Below are positions 1-4,885 of a stretch of 7,939 nucleotides of DNA, piece by piece (within the stretch, counting starts at the first letter, position 1; each line of letters begins with the position of its first letter). Position numbers and translations under genes: made by a program. The DNA is from JACCQS01 sp050999295 (GTDB lineage Bacteria; Actinomycetota; Actinomycetes; Mycobacteriales; Geodermatophilaceae): positions 1 to 7,939 of the forward strand of contig JBPCPI010000004.1 in the NCBI GenBank assembly GCA_050999295.1, written 5' to 3'. The notes under the pieces are model-generated. The model ran no database searches, was not told the origin of the DNA, and saw only the letters and a list, made by a program, of their open reading frames with translations.

Positions 1-464
1 GCGCCGTCCACTATTCCGTAGAGCCGCTTGTTGGCCGTGACCTCCTTGGCCGTCACGGTCCGCGCGACGACGTCGGTGGCCAACTCCCACGACGTCGTGG
101 TCATCGAGCGCCCGACGTAGACCTCGACGATGCCGGTCGGATGAGCCAGTAGGACTTCGAACTCATCGCCGCCGCTGGCCCGCCACCAGCCGACCTCACG
201 GGCAGCCGGACGGATGATCTCGCCGTCCAGCCCGATCAGCCAGGTCCGGGACTCGTAGGCCAGAAACGGCCGGCCGTCGTGGCTGAACCGGATCCACTGG
301 CCGTAGTGGAAGCCCTCGATCGTCGGGTAGTCGCCCTGACCGACGCCAGTCCACTCGCCCAGCAGCGGCAGCAACGACAGGATTCCAGGGTGTACGTCCG
401 GGCCGCTGCGTACGTCTGTGGTGTCGGCCGGGATAGGCAGGGCGGGAACAGGATTGGGATTCAA
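1..464 (-). CDS. Nitrobindin/FABP-like heme-binding beta-barrel protein, C-terminus cut off
   Basis: Seen: an open frame from a TTG at 464 running off the window edge, with 154 codons visible. The protein begins MNPNPVPALP and carries the family signature GxWxGxG as G36-E-W-T-G-V-G42, followed by GDYPTI (44-49) and GFHYGQWIRF (51-60). AAAGGA at 478-473 lies 8 nt upstream of the TTG, which supports this start. Known: the UPF0678/DUF1794 nitrobindin family (M. tuberculosis Rv0813c and Rv2717c, from memory) folds as a ten-stranded barrel. Heme-binding members use a C-terminal histidine to ligate ferric heme and react with NO or peroxynitrite. That region lies outside the window, so heme binding cannot be judged here. 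It is the last visible gene of the sulfur operon. A rival frame opening at ATG 567 is a shadow. The family call is firm, the ligand is inference. Confidence 0.9.
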   Translation of the reverse strand, partial: MNPNPVPALPIPADTTDVRSGPDVHPGILSLLPLLGEWTGVGQGDYPTIEGFHYGQWIRFSHDGRPFLAYESRTWLIGLDGEIIRPAAREVGWWRASGGDEFEVLLAHPTGIVEVYVGRSMTTTSWELATDVVARTVTAKEVTANKRLYGIVDG

Positions 465-562
465 CCTTGCGGTCCTTTGTAGACAGTCCAGGCGACTCGC
501 AGCAGTAGCAGAGCACACACTGCGCACACCACCACGAACGCGATCGCCAGCGTCGTACCCAC
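461..562 (-). CDS. Possible 33-aa single-span membrane peptide
   Basis: Seen: the 160-nt gap between DUF1416 and the nitrobindin gene contains a short frame from GTG 562 to a TGA at 463-461. That TGA overlaps the nitrobindin TTG start (TTGA, 4-nt overlap). The product would be strongly hydrophobic in the middle (LAIAFVVVCAVCALLLL) and end RVAWTVYKGPQG, which is a plausible single transmembrane helix with a basic flank. A purine-rich GGAGAG (582-577) lies 14 nt upstream of the GTG, which is too far for a good site. It is spaced better for ATG 567, which is in another frame. A TTG at 613 would give a 50-residue form with an arginine-rich N-terminus. Third-position GC is only moderate. I do not recognise a family. 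The stop/start overlap is the main support and could be chance. Confidence 0.3.
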   Translation of the reverse strand: MGTTLAIAFVVVCAVCALLLLRVAWTVYKGPQG

Positions 563-624
563 GACATCGAGACTAACTCTCCGCCGTCGTACGGGCCTGC
601 CCCCGCGCCGCAAGTAACCCGGCG

Positions 625-927
625 TCAGCTCAGCGAGATCGCGGCCTCGGTCAGGCCACGGTCGGCCACGACAGCCGCCTCACCGCGCCCGGCCGGCGAC
701 AGCGCACGCACCGTCCACGAACCTGGGGCGGCGAAGAACCGGTAGTCCCCGGTCGCACTGGTGACGACCTCCGCCGTGAACTCACCGGTCGCGTCGAGCA
801 ACCGGACGTAGGCCGCGGGCACCGGGGCGCCCGCGGACTCGACGACGCCCTGGATGACCGTCTGCGTGGTCAGATCCACGCCTTCCAGCCCGGCCCCGTT
901 GGCCTTCTGCGCAGGAGCTCCACACAT
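625..927 (-). CDS. sseC: DUF1416 protein, SseC family
   Basis: Seen: 100 residues beginning MCGAPAQKANG, with the core EFTAEVVTSATGDYRFFAAP at about residues 49-68 and GSWTVRALS right after it. This closely matches mycobacterial SseC1/SseC2 as I remember it, including the length. Start choice: in-frame GTG 936 and ATG 933 also exist, but AGTAGGTGAT (941-932), nearly the full anti-16S complement, is positioned for ATG 927. That start also restores the conserved Met-Cys N-terminus. Known: the family is small, probably a beta-sandwich, and nearly always sits beside a CysA2-type sulfurtransferase in actinobacteria; its biochemical role is not established. Context: it is transcribed after the sulfurtransferase, 74 nt downstream of that gene's stop. 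Most of the gap is a 17-bp tandem repeat. A role in thiosulfate/sulfur transfer is inference from this pairing. Confidence 0.93.
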   Translation of the reverse strand: MCGAPAQKANGAGLEGVDLTTQTVIQGVVESAGAPVPAAYVRLLDATGEFTAEVVTSATGDYRFFAAPGSWTVRALSPAGRGEAAVVADRGLTEAAISLS

Positions 928-940
928 GTCCATCACCTAC

Positions 941-1025
941 TTCGGATCGCCCAGTTCTTCGGATCGCCCAGTTCTTCGGATCGCCCAGTTCTTCGGGTCG
1001 CCTAGCTCTTCGGATCGCCTAGCTC
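941..1025. repeat. Tandem array, 5 copies of a 17-bp unit across the sulfurtransferase stop codon
   Basis: Plus-strand units: 941-957, 958-974 and 975-991 are identical (TTCGGATCGCCCAGTTC). Unit 992-1008 is TTCGGGTCGCCTAGCTC and unit 1009-1025 is TTCGGATCGCCTAGCTC. On the coding strand the rightmost unit encodes the sulfurtransferase C-terminus (ELGDPK) and the next one supplies its TAG stop. The three identical units fill the gap up to the Shine-Dalgarno sequence of the DUF1416 gene. Because 17 is not a multiple of 3, each copy reads in a different frame. The pattern suggests slipped-strand duplication of the 3' end of the sulfurtransferase gene, with the three non-coding copies being the youngest. 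Confidence 0.97.
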
Positions 1026-1844
1026 GATCGGCACACCGACCAGCGAGCCGTACTCGGTCCAGGAGCCGTCATAGTTCTTGACGTTCTGATGCCCCAGCAG
1101 CTCCCGCAGCACGAACCAGGTGTGCGAGGAGCGCTCGCCGATCCGGCAGTAGGCGATCGTGTCCTTCGCGCCATCGATGCCGGCTTCGGCGTAGAGCTTG
1201 GTCAGCTCCTCGTCGGACTTGAACGTGCCGTCCTCGTTGGCCGCTTTGCTCCACGGGACGCTGATCGCGCCCGGGATGTGGCCCGGACGCTGCGCACCCT
1301 CCTGCGGCAGGTGCGCCGGAGCGACCAGCCGACCGGCGAACTCGTCGGGCGAGCGTACGTCGACGAGGTTCCGTTCGCCGATCACCGAGACGACCTCGTC
1401 GCGGAACGCGCGGATCGAGGTGTCCGGCTCCTTAGCCACGTACGACGTCGGCTCGCGGGTCACCTCGGCATCGGTGAGCTCGCGGGAGTCCAGCTCCCAC
1501 TTCTTACGGCCGCCGTCGAGCAGCACGACATTCTCGTGGCCGTACAGCTTGAAGTACCAGTACGCGTAGGCGGCGAACCAGTTGTTGTTGCCGCCATAGA
1601 GCACGACGGTGTCGTCGTTGCCAATCCCCTTGGCGGACAACAGTTCCTCGAACTGCTCCTTGTTGACGAAGTCCCGGCGTACCGGGTCCTGCAGGTCGGA
1701 CTTCCAGTCCAGCTTCACCGCCCCGGCGATGTGCCCCTTGTCGTAGGAGGTCGTGTCCTCGTCGACCTCGACGAAGACCAGGCCATCGTCGTTGCGGTGC
1801 TCTTCGGCCCAGTCGGCAGAGACCAGGACGTCATTGCGGCTCAT
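1002..1844 (-). CDS. cysA2: Thiosulfate sulfurtransferase (rhodanese), CysA2/SseA type
   Basis: Seen: 280 residues made of two tandem rhodanese domains. The N-terminal, structural domain spans about residues 5-125 (DKGHIAGAVKLDW at 35-47). The catalytic domain spans about 150-275, with GHIPGA at 188-193 and the active-site loop CRIGERSSHTW starting at Cys233. The C-terminus (NYDGSWTEYGSLVG) is near-identical to mycobacterial CysA2 as I recall it. Start: ATG 1844 with AAGGAG 10 nt upstream; the frame stays open to 1949 but that extension lies inside the DUF4395 gene. Function (family): moves sulfane sulfur from thiosulfate or another donor via a Cys233 persulfide to an acceptor such as cyanide, thioredoxin or a thiol; cytoplasmic. 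Context: 5 nt after the DUF4395 stop, so probably translationally coupled. Odd: the last residues GDPKS lie in a 17-bp repeat unit, and the stop is in the next unit. Confidence 0.96.
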   Translation of the reverse strand: MSRNDVLVSADWAEEHRNDDGLVFVEVDEDTTSYDKGHIAGAVKLDWKSDLQDPVRRDFVNKEQFEELLSAKGIGNDDTVVLYGGNNNWFAAYAYWYFKLYGHENVVLLDGGRKKWELDSRELTDAEVTREPTSYVAKEPDTSIRAFRDEVVSVIGERNLVDVRSPDEFAGRLVAPAHLPQEGAQRPGHIPGAISVPWSKAANEDGTFKSDEELTKLYAEAGIDGAKDTIAYCRIGERSSHTWFVLRELLGHQNVKNYDGSWTEYGSLVGVPIELGDPKS

Positions 1845-1849
1845 AGCGG

Positions 1850-2398
1850 TCAAACTCCTTCGGTGGCGCGTACGGAGGTCGTACGCGTTGACGGTTGATG
1901 CGATGCGAAGCGGTGCACGGCTCGCTGCCCGAACAGGTACATCTCGCAACCCAGGCAGAAACCCGTGGTCGCGTTGAGCAGCGCGGCCGCCAGCGCGAAT
2001 CCGGTCGCGATCGTCCCCACGACCGGTGCGCCGACCAGATACCCGATGCTGGCCACGGCGGCGAAGCCGAAGCCGACCAGCTGGGCGAAGCGAAGCGGTG
2101 ACTGCGGCTCACGCCGTACCACCGGCCCTAGCTGCGGTGCGGCCAACGAGCGGAACGCGATGCCGTACGGCGAGTATCGCAGGCCGGCAAAGGCGCTGAG
2201 CGCGAAGACGGCCGTCTGGAACAACAGGATCCAGCCGCTGGACAACAGCAGTCCGGCGGCAAGGACGAACGAGGTGATCCACGCGATGAAGCGCGGGGCC
2301 CGGACGTCTACCTCCGGGGTGCCTTGCTGGCCGGTGGTGTGCAGAGTGCTGCGCCTATCGGCTTGCGGCTTTGTGCGGGTGACGGCGTCGCTGGACAT
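1850..2398 (-). CDS. DUF4395 integral membrane protein with a CxxC motif
   Basis: Seen: 182 residues. A polar N-terminus (1-32) is followed by VDVRAPRF, the usual opening of the DUF4395 domain. Hydrophobic segments lie at about 37-55, 57-73, 105-123 and 126-145. The segment YSPYGIAFRSLAAPQLGP (75-92) sits between the two pairs, and GFCLGCEMYLF places a CxxC pair (Cys148, Cys151) at the end of the last helix. A basic tail follows. ATG 2398 is preceded by a strong TAGGAGG (2410-2404) with a 5-nt spacer. Known: DUF4395 has no settled function but is common next to thioredoxin and sulfurtransferase genes in actinobacteria. Inference: the paired cysteines at a membrane edge and the neighbouring membrane thioredoxin suggest a thiol relay or sulfur-carrier membrane partner. 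It is the first full gene behind the cysteine leader, and its ribosome site is the one that can be sequestered. Confidence 0.88.
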   Translation of the reverse strand: MSSDAVTRTKPQADRRSTLHTTGQQGTPEVDVRAPRFIAWITSFVLAAGLLLSSGWILLFQTAVFALSAFAGLRYSPYGIAFRSLAAPQLGPVVRREPQSPLRFAQLVGFGFAAVASIGYLVGAPVVGTIATGFALAAALLNATTGFCLGCEMYLFGQRAVHRFASHQPSTRTTSVRATEGV

Positions 2399-2403
2399 GG
2401 AAG

Positions 2404-2503
2404 CCTCCTATGGACCGGACGGGGAAGATCGTCGGCGCGGGCCACTGAGGTTCGCCTGGGACTCGTCGGGAGCCCTCGAAGAGATCAGTGACCTTCTAGG
2501 AGG
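2404..2503 (-). promoter_or_regulatory. Attenuator: long-range pairing that can hide the DUF4395 ribosome-binding site
   Basis: Seen on the minus strand: CCTCCTA at 2503-2497, in the last two sense codons and stop of the leader peptide, is the exact reverse complement of TAGGAGG at 2410-2404, the Shine-Dalgarno sequence of the DUF4395 gene. Nested inside, GGTCACTGA (2493-2485) can pair with TCAGTGGCC (2448-2440) over 9 bp with one G-U. An alternative local hairpin, TGACCT/AGGTCA around the leader stop (about 2506-2491), uses the same left strand and would compete. Inference: a ribosome stalled on the leader cysteine codons would cover CCTCCTA and expose the ribosome site; without stalling the site is hidden. 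No poly-U tract was seen, so this looks like translational (possibly Rho-coupled) rather than intrinsic-terminator control. Confidence 0.6.
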
Positions 2504-2573
2504 TCAGACACAGGCAGCAGCTGCCGAGGCGGCACAGATCTACTGTGCGGCGCGAGGTGAGCAGCCAACCCAT
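2496..2573 (-). CDS. Cysteine-rich leader peptide of the sulfur operon
   Basis: Seen: a 25-codon frame, ATG 2573 to TAG 2498-2496, encoding MGWLLTSRRTVDL followed by CRLGSCCLCLTS. Four cysteines (residues 14, 19, 20, 22) sit in nine residues near the end. The pattern LLT-x-RR-x-VDLCR-x-x-S-x-x-C is that of the short 'putative leader peptides' found upstream of sulfur-assimilation genes in actinobacteria. No Shine-Dalgarno sequence precedes the ATG; instead TACCGT lies 6 nt upstream, so the mRNA probably begins at the A of the ATG. Known: leaderless polycysteine short ORFs acting as cysteine-responsive attenuators have been reported in mycobacteria, including upstream of this sulfurtransferase locus (from memory). 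Role: a sensor of Cys-tRNA charging; the peptide itself probably has no function. An in-frame ATG at 2630 would give a longer product but lacks the promoter fit. Confidence 0.82.
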   Translation of the reverse strand: MGWLLTSRRTVDLCRLGSCCLCLTS

Positions 2574-2579
2574 GCCCGA

Positions 2580-2585
2580 ACGGTA
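2580..2585 (-). promoter_or_regulatory. -10 element for a leaderless transcript of the cysteine leader
   Basis: TACCGT fits the actinobacterial TANNNT -10 pattern and ends 6 nt before the leader ATG, which puts the predicted transcription start on the A of the start codon. No convincing -35 was seen at 17-18 nt further upstream, which is common for leaderless actinobacterial promoters. This would give the DUF4395-cysA2-sseC-nitrobindin operon its own promoter, separate from thiX. Confidence 0.55.
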
Positions 2586-2641
2586 CCAGCGCCTGGGGCT
2601 GCCGCCGACTCCTCCCCGTGTGGAGATCATCTGGTCGAGAG

Positions 2642-3145
2642 TCACCGGTGGTCGACCAGATCTGCCAGCGCGTGGCGGAGTTCGTTCTCCCGGGGCATTC
2701 CGGAGACTCGGTGCAGCGCGCGACCCTGGCCGTCCACGATCAGCACGGTCGGCGTACGCCGGATGTCGAGCGCCCGAACCGCGTCCAAGTGGTCCGCGAC
2801 GTCGACCTCGGTGTGGGCGATCTCCGGATGGTCCTGCAGCACTCGCTGGACGAGGGCTCGGGCCTGCGGACAGACCGCGCAGTACTCGCCGGAGAATTGG
2901 ACGACAGTGACCTGGTCGGACGCCAACGCGATCCCGGCGTCGGCCAGCGACGGCGCGCCGCCGAGGAAGCTGCCGCCCGGGCCCTTCCCTTGGCGGTTTT
3001 GGCCAAAACCGCCAGAGTGCCCGGGTTCTGGCGGCGCCGCGCTGCGCAGCCGACCGTCGAAGTGCCGGCGAAGGACGACGACAGCGGCGACCAGAACCAG
3101 CACGACAGCCAGTCCGAGCACTCCGACCATCTGTACGCCGTCCAT
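2642..3145 (-). CDS. thiX: Membrane-anchored thioredoxin-like protein (ThiX)
   Basis: Seen: 167 residues from ATG 3145. One N-terminal transmembrane helix (about 6-25) is followed by a basic LRRHFDGRLR stretch, a Gly/Pro/Ser-rich linker (about 35-68) and a thioredoxin fold (about 70-165). The fold has the redox motif EYCAVCPQA (Cys89, Cys92) and RRTPTVLIVD with the cis-proline at 132. Position and layout match mycobacterial thiX (Rv0816c). The frame is open further upstream to ATG 3223, but that extension reads through the two palindromes and looks artificial; ATG 3130 is another possible start. The ribosome site is weak (GGA 7 nt upstream of 3145). The anchor would leave the thioredoxin domain facing either cytoplasm or exterior; the basic stretch after the helix favours Cys inside by the positive-inside rule. 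Odd: a 24-bp perfect palindrome sits in the linker. A role in thiol redox or reducing the neighbouring sulfurtransferase is inferred. Confidence 0.88.
   Translation of the reverse strand: MDGVQMVGVLGLAVVLVLVAAVVVLRRHFDGRLRSAAPPEPGHSGGFGQNRQGKGPGGSFLGGAPSLADAGIALASDQVTVVQFSGEYCAVCPQARALVQRVLQDHPEIAHTEVDVADHLDAVRALDIRRTPTVLIVDGQGRALHRVSGMPRENELRHALADLVDHR
2991..3014. repeat. 24-bp perfect palindrome inside thiX
   Basis: TGGCGGTTTTGG followed directly by its exact reverse complement. It falls in codons 44-52 of thiX, in the low-complexity linker between membrane helix and thioredoxin domain, where it adds GGFGQNRQ. Its length is divisible by 3, and none of its reading frames contains a stop (the other two read WRFWPKPP and AVLAKTA), so it can sit in a gene without breaking it. 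This is what would be expected of a small dispersed palindromic element. Confidence 0.9.
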
Positions 3146-3168
3146 CGGCAGTTCCGACCCCTTTCCCC

Positions 3169-3186
3169 ACGTTATGCGCATAACGT
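3169..3186. repeat. 18-bp perfect palindrome upstream of thiX (copy 1)
   Basis: ACGTTATGC joined to its reverse complement GCATAACGT. It lies 24 nt upstream of the thiX start in the 125-nt gap after lmeA. On the minus strand its end, TAACGT (3174-3169), also fits a TANNNT -10 element that would place the transcription start at about 3162. Either an operator or a dispersed palindrome. Confidence 0.75.
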
Positions 3187-3209
3187 CCCGATTTGCTGCC
3201 GCATTCCGC

Positions 3210-3228
3210 ACGTTAATGCGCATAACGT
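3210..3228. repeat. Near-palindrome upstream of thiX (copy 2)
   Basis: ACGTTAATGCGCATAACGT is the same sequence as the palindrome at 3169-3186 with one extra A in the left arm. The two centres are about 42 bp apart, close to four helical turns, so both could lie on one face of the DNA. It lies 42 nt downstream of the lmeA stop codon. Confidence 0.7.
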
Positions 3229-3270
3229 CCGCGTGGGCGCTGCCCCCGCCCCGGCCGGGCCGAACCCTGG

Positions 3271-3963
3271 TCAGGCCGGCTGCTCGAGCACGATGTTGTC
3301 GCCCTCGGCCACGACCTGCAGCCCATCAGCGACGACCTGTATCCCGGTGAACACCAGGCCGAAGGGCAGGTCGGGAACGGGCAGGCTGATGTCGAGCAGA
3401 TCGAGCACCACCGCAGTCACCTCGTCGGGTAACTCGGCGCCGAAGCCCTCGACATTGCTGGCCGACAGGACGACTTCATTGCCGACCAGAGCCAGTTCGG
3501 CCGTGGCCGCAACCGGGATGTCCTGGCCCAGCACCGACACGGTGGTCTCGACGTGCAGGCCTGCGCCGTCCCGGGTGACCGTCGCCCCGTCCAGCTGCTC
3601 GCCGATGTAGTCGAACGGGAAAGTGACCGTGCCGATCACCTTTTCGACCGGCACGACGGTCACCGAACCCGAGAGAACCGAGTCGAGTGGGACCTGGGCA
3701 CCGAGCAGCTGGATGTCGGCGGTCGCCCCGGGTGGGAGTCCCAGGGCCGCGACATCGACCCCTACCCGGACCGAGTCGTAGCGACCGCGAAACGCCTGGG
3801 TCAGGAACGGGAACCCCTCGATGGAGATATCCGGTTCGGCCGGAAGCTGACCCTCCGCCGCGATCGCGTCGGCCAATTCGTTCTCACTGACCAGCACCAG
3901 GACGCGGTCAGCGGCCACGGCGATGCCGAGCAGCACGAGGAGAGAGATCAGGAGGACTCGCAA
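3271..3963 (-). CDS. lmeA: DUF2993 envelope phospholipid-binding protein, LmeA family
   Basis: Seen: 230 residues with an uncleaved-anchor or signal-type hydrophobic N-terminus (LRVLLISLLVLLGIAVA, read with initial Met), then an alternating beta-rich domain. It contains the DUF2993 hallmark IEGFPFLTQAFRGRYDSVRV (48-67) and the C-terminal repeat VLDLLDISLPVPDLPFGLVF. Start: TTG 3963, 13 nt after the upstream stop; no ATG or GTG is nearby and the ribosome site is weak, so translation probably depends on the upstream gene. Known: mycobacterial LmeA (Rv0817c/MSMEG_5785, from memory) is a cell-envelope protein that binds phosphatidylinositol-type lipids and is needed for mannan elongation of lipomannan/lipoarabinomannan. 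Function here is inferred from family and identical position next to glnR. Family call strong, mannan role moderate. Confidence 0.88.
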   Translation of the reverse strand: MRVLLISLLVLLGIAVAADRVLVLVSENELADAIAAEGQLPAEPDISIEGFPFLTQAFRGRYDSVRVGVDVAALGLPPGATADIQLLGAQVPLDSVLSGSVTVVPVEKVIGTVTFPFDYIGEQLDGATVTRDGAGLHVETTVSVLGQDIPVAATAELALVGNEVVLSASNVEGFGAELPDEVTAVVLDLLDISLPVPDLPFGLVFTGIQVVADGLQVVAEGDNIVLEQPA

Positions 3964-3976
3964 GGCGGCAGTCGAC

Positions 3977-4786
3977 CTACCCGAGGACCCGAAGAGCCAG
4001 GAAGTACGCGACTGGCGCCGCGCCGGCCAGCGGGAGTATGGCCTGTAGCCAGGGAAGGGCCCAGTTGAACTGCCGGCGTTCGGCTGCGACGTAGGAGGCG
4101 GCCACCGCCAACAAGGCAGCGATCAGGCCGACGATTGCGCCGAGGATCGCCGCCCCCAGGCCCTCCAGCAGACCGTCAGGGCCAGACAGCGTGACCGCAG
4201 CGGCGATCGCCGTACCCACACTGAGCAGCAAGCCGAACAGACCGCGCGGTACGTCAGGGGTGATGCTCGCGATGGGCAGCAACCCATCGACCAGGTGCCC
4301 GGCCACGACGGCGCCGCCGGTCGCGGCGACTGTCGCGACGTATACCGCCGAGCCGTCCGTGACCCGGTAGAGCAGCAACAGGGCAGACATGCCGATCAGG
4401 GTGACCGCAAGCGCGCTAATTCCGGCCAACGACGCGGTGGCCAGGCGCCTGGGCAGCGAGCGCGTCAGTTGGTGCAGCAGCGCCGCGACGAAAGCCAGTC
4501 CCAGCACAGCGGCCAAGGGCGCGAGGTCCGGCTCGGCCTGAATGGCGAGTACCGAATCCGCGGTCACTGCGGTACCCGCGCCGATCACCAGGCAACCCAC
4601 GTACCCCCGGATCCCGGTCGCTTGCGACCAAGCCGCGATGAGCCCGATCTGTAGCACCGCGACCGTCACGAGCAGCCCGGTCGGGCCGAACTGGCGGGGT
4701 GCCAGGATCAGCGCGCCGGTGGCGATCGCGGCCAGGACGCCGGCCGGCGCGTGGTGGCGCACGGGAACAACGTCGACACCGATCAC
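3977..4786 (-). CDS. Polytopic membrane protein of unknown function
   Basis: Seen: 269 residues, mostly Ala/Leu/Gly/Val, with about eight or nine hydrophobic segments (about 14-30, 35-53, 63-82, 87-105, 115-140, 146-163, 180-200, 208-232, 243-266). The more polar loops hold TRSLPRR (108-114), HLVDGLLPIASITPDVPRG (164-182) and AAERRQFNWALPW (234-246). I do not recognise a family; a resemblance to CdsA-type cytidylyltransferases was considered, but their signature is absent. Start: GTG 4786, with no good ribosome site, so possibly leaderless or mis-started. It is divergent from glnR across 99 nt and is followed after 13 nt by lmeA, so the two probably form an operon. Inference: a membrane partner in the envelope lipid/lipoglycan pathway of LmeA; weak. 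Confidence 0.8.
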   Translation of the reverse strand: MIGVDVVPVRHHAPAGVLAAIATGALILAPRQFGPTGLLVTVAVLQIGLIAAWSQATGIRGYVGCLVIGAGTAVTADSVLAIQAEPDLAPLAAVLGLAFVAALLHQLTRSLPRRLATASLAGISALAVTLIGMSALLLLYRVTDGSAVYVATVAATGGAVVAGHLVDGLLPIASITPDVPRGLFGLLLSVGTAIAAAVTLSGPDGLLEGLGAAILGAIVGLIAALLAVAASYVAAERRQFNWALPWLQAILPLAGAAPVAYFLALRVLG

Positions 4787-4885
4787 CCGGGAATCGTCTC
4801 AGACCGGATGCGGCCGGTGAGATATCCTCGGCGCTTCGCAGCCTGCCGGTGCAGTCAGGCTCCCCGCGATCGGTGGAGATGCCGC
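4787..4885. promoter_or_regulatory. Divergent promoter region between the membrane-protein gene and glnR
   Basis: This 99-nt gap must drive both directions. On the plus strand TATCCT (4823-4828) fits a TANNNT -10, giving a glnR 5' leader of about 50 nt. An inverted repeat ACCGG-N6-CCGGT (4803-4818) lies just upstream of it and could be an operator. In the presumed leader, AGCCTG/CAGGCT (4840-4845 and 4856-4861) can form a 6-bp hairpin with a 10-nt loop. No clear GlnR box was seen. GGAG at 4875-4878 is the glnR ribosome site. Confidence 0.35.

Noticed and set aside
196..567. 123-codon minus-strand frame starting at ATG 567
   Set aside because: The ATG has a fair GGAGAG at 9 nt, but the protein is Arg/Pro-rich and out of frame with the clear GxWxGxG nitrobindin signature over the same bases.
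1845..1949. N-terminal extension of the sulfurtransferase to 1949
   Set aside because: It lies inside the DUF4395 gene and has no family match; ATG 1844 has a good ribosome site and gives the family length.
2643..2658. CACCGGTG and TGGTCGACCA short palindromes at the thiX stop
   Set aside because: Only 8 and 10 bp, common by chance in such GC-rich DNA, and with no U-run to make a terminator.
3146..3223. N-terminal extension of ThiX to ATG 3223
   Set aside because: The extra residues are encoded by the two palindromes and their spacer; a membrane helix directly after ATG 3145 fits the family better.
1965..3350. 461-codon plus-strand open frame, and an overlapping 330-codon one at 2618-3610
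   Set aside because: Both run antisense through DUF4395, the leader, thiX and lmeA, are Arg/Ser/Pro-rich without domains, and arise from high GC third positions of the real minus-strand genes.
4751..4885. N-terminal extension of GlnR to 4751
   Set aside because: Arg/Cys-rich and unlike any receiver; it overlaps the divergent gene, while ATG 4886 has GGAG at 7 nt and the normal GlnR N-terminus.
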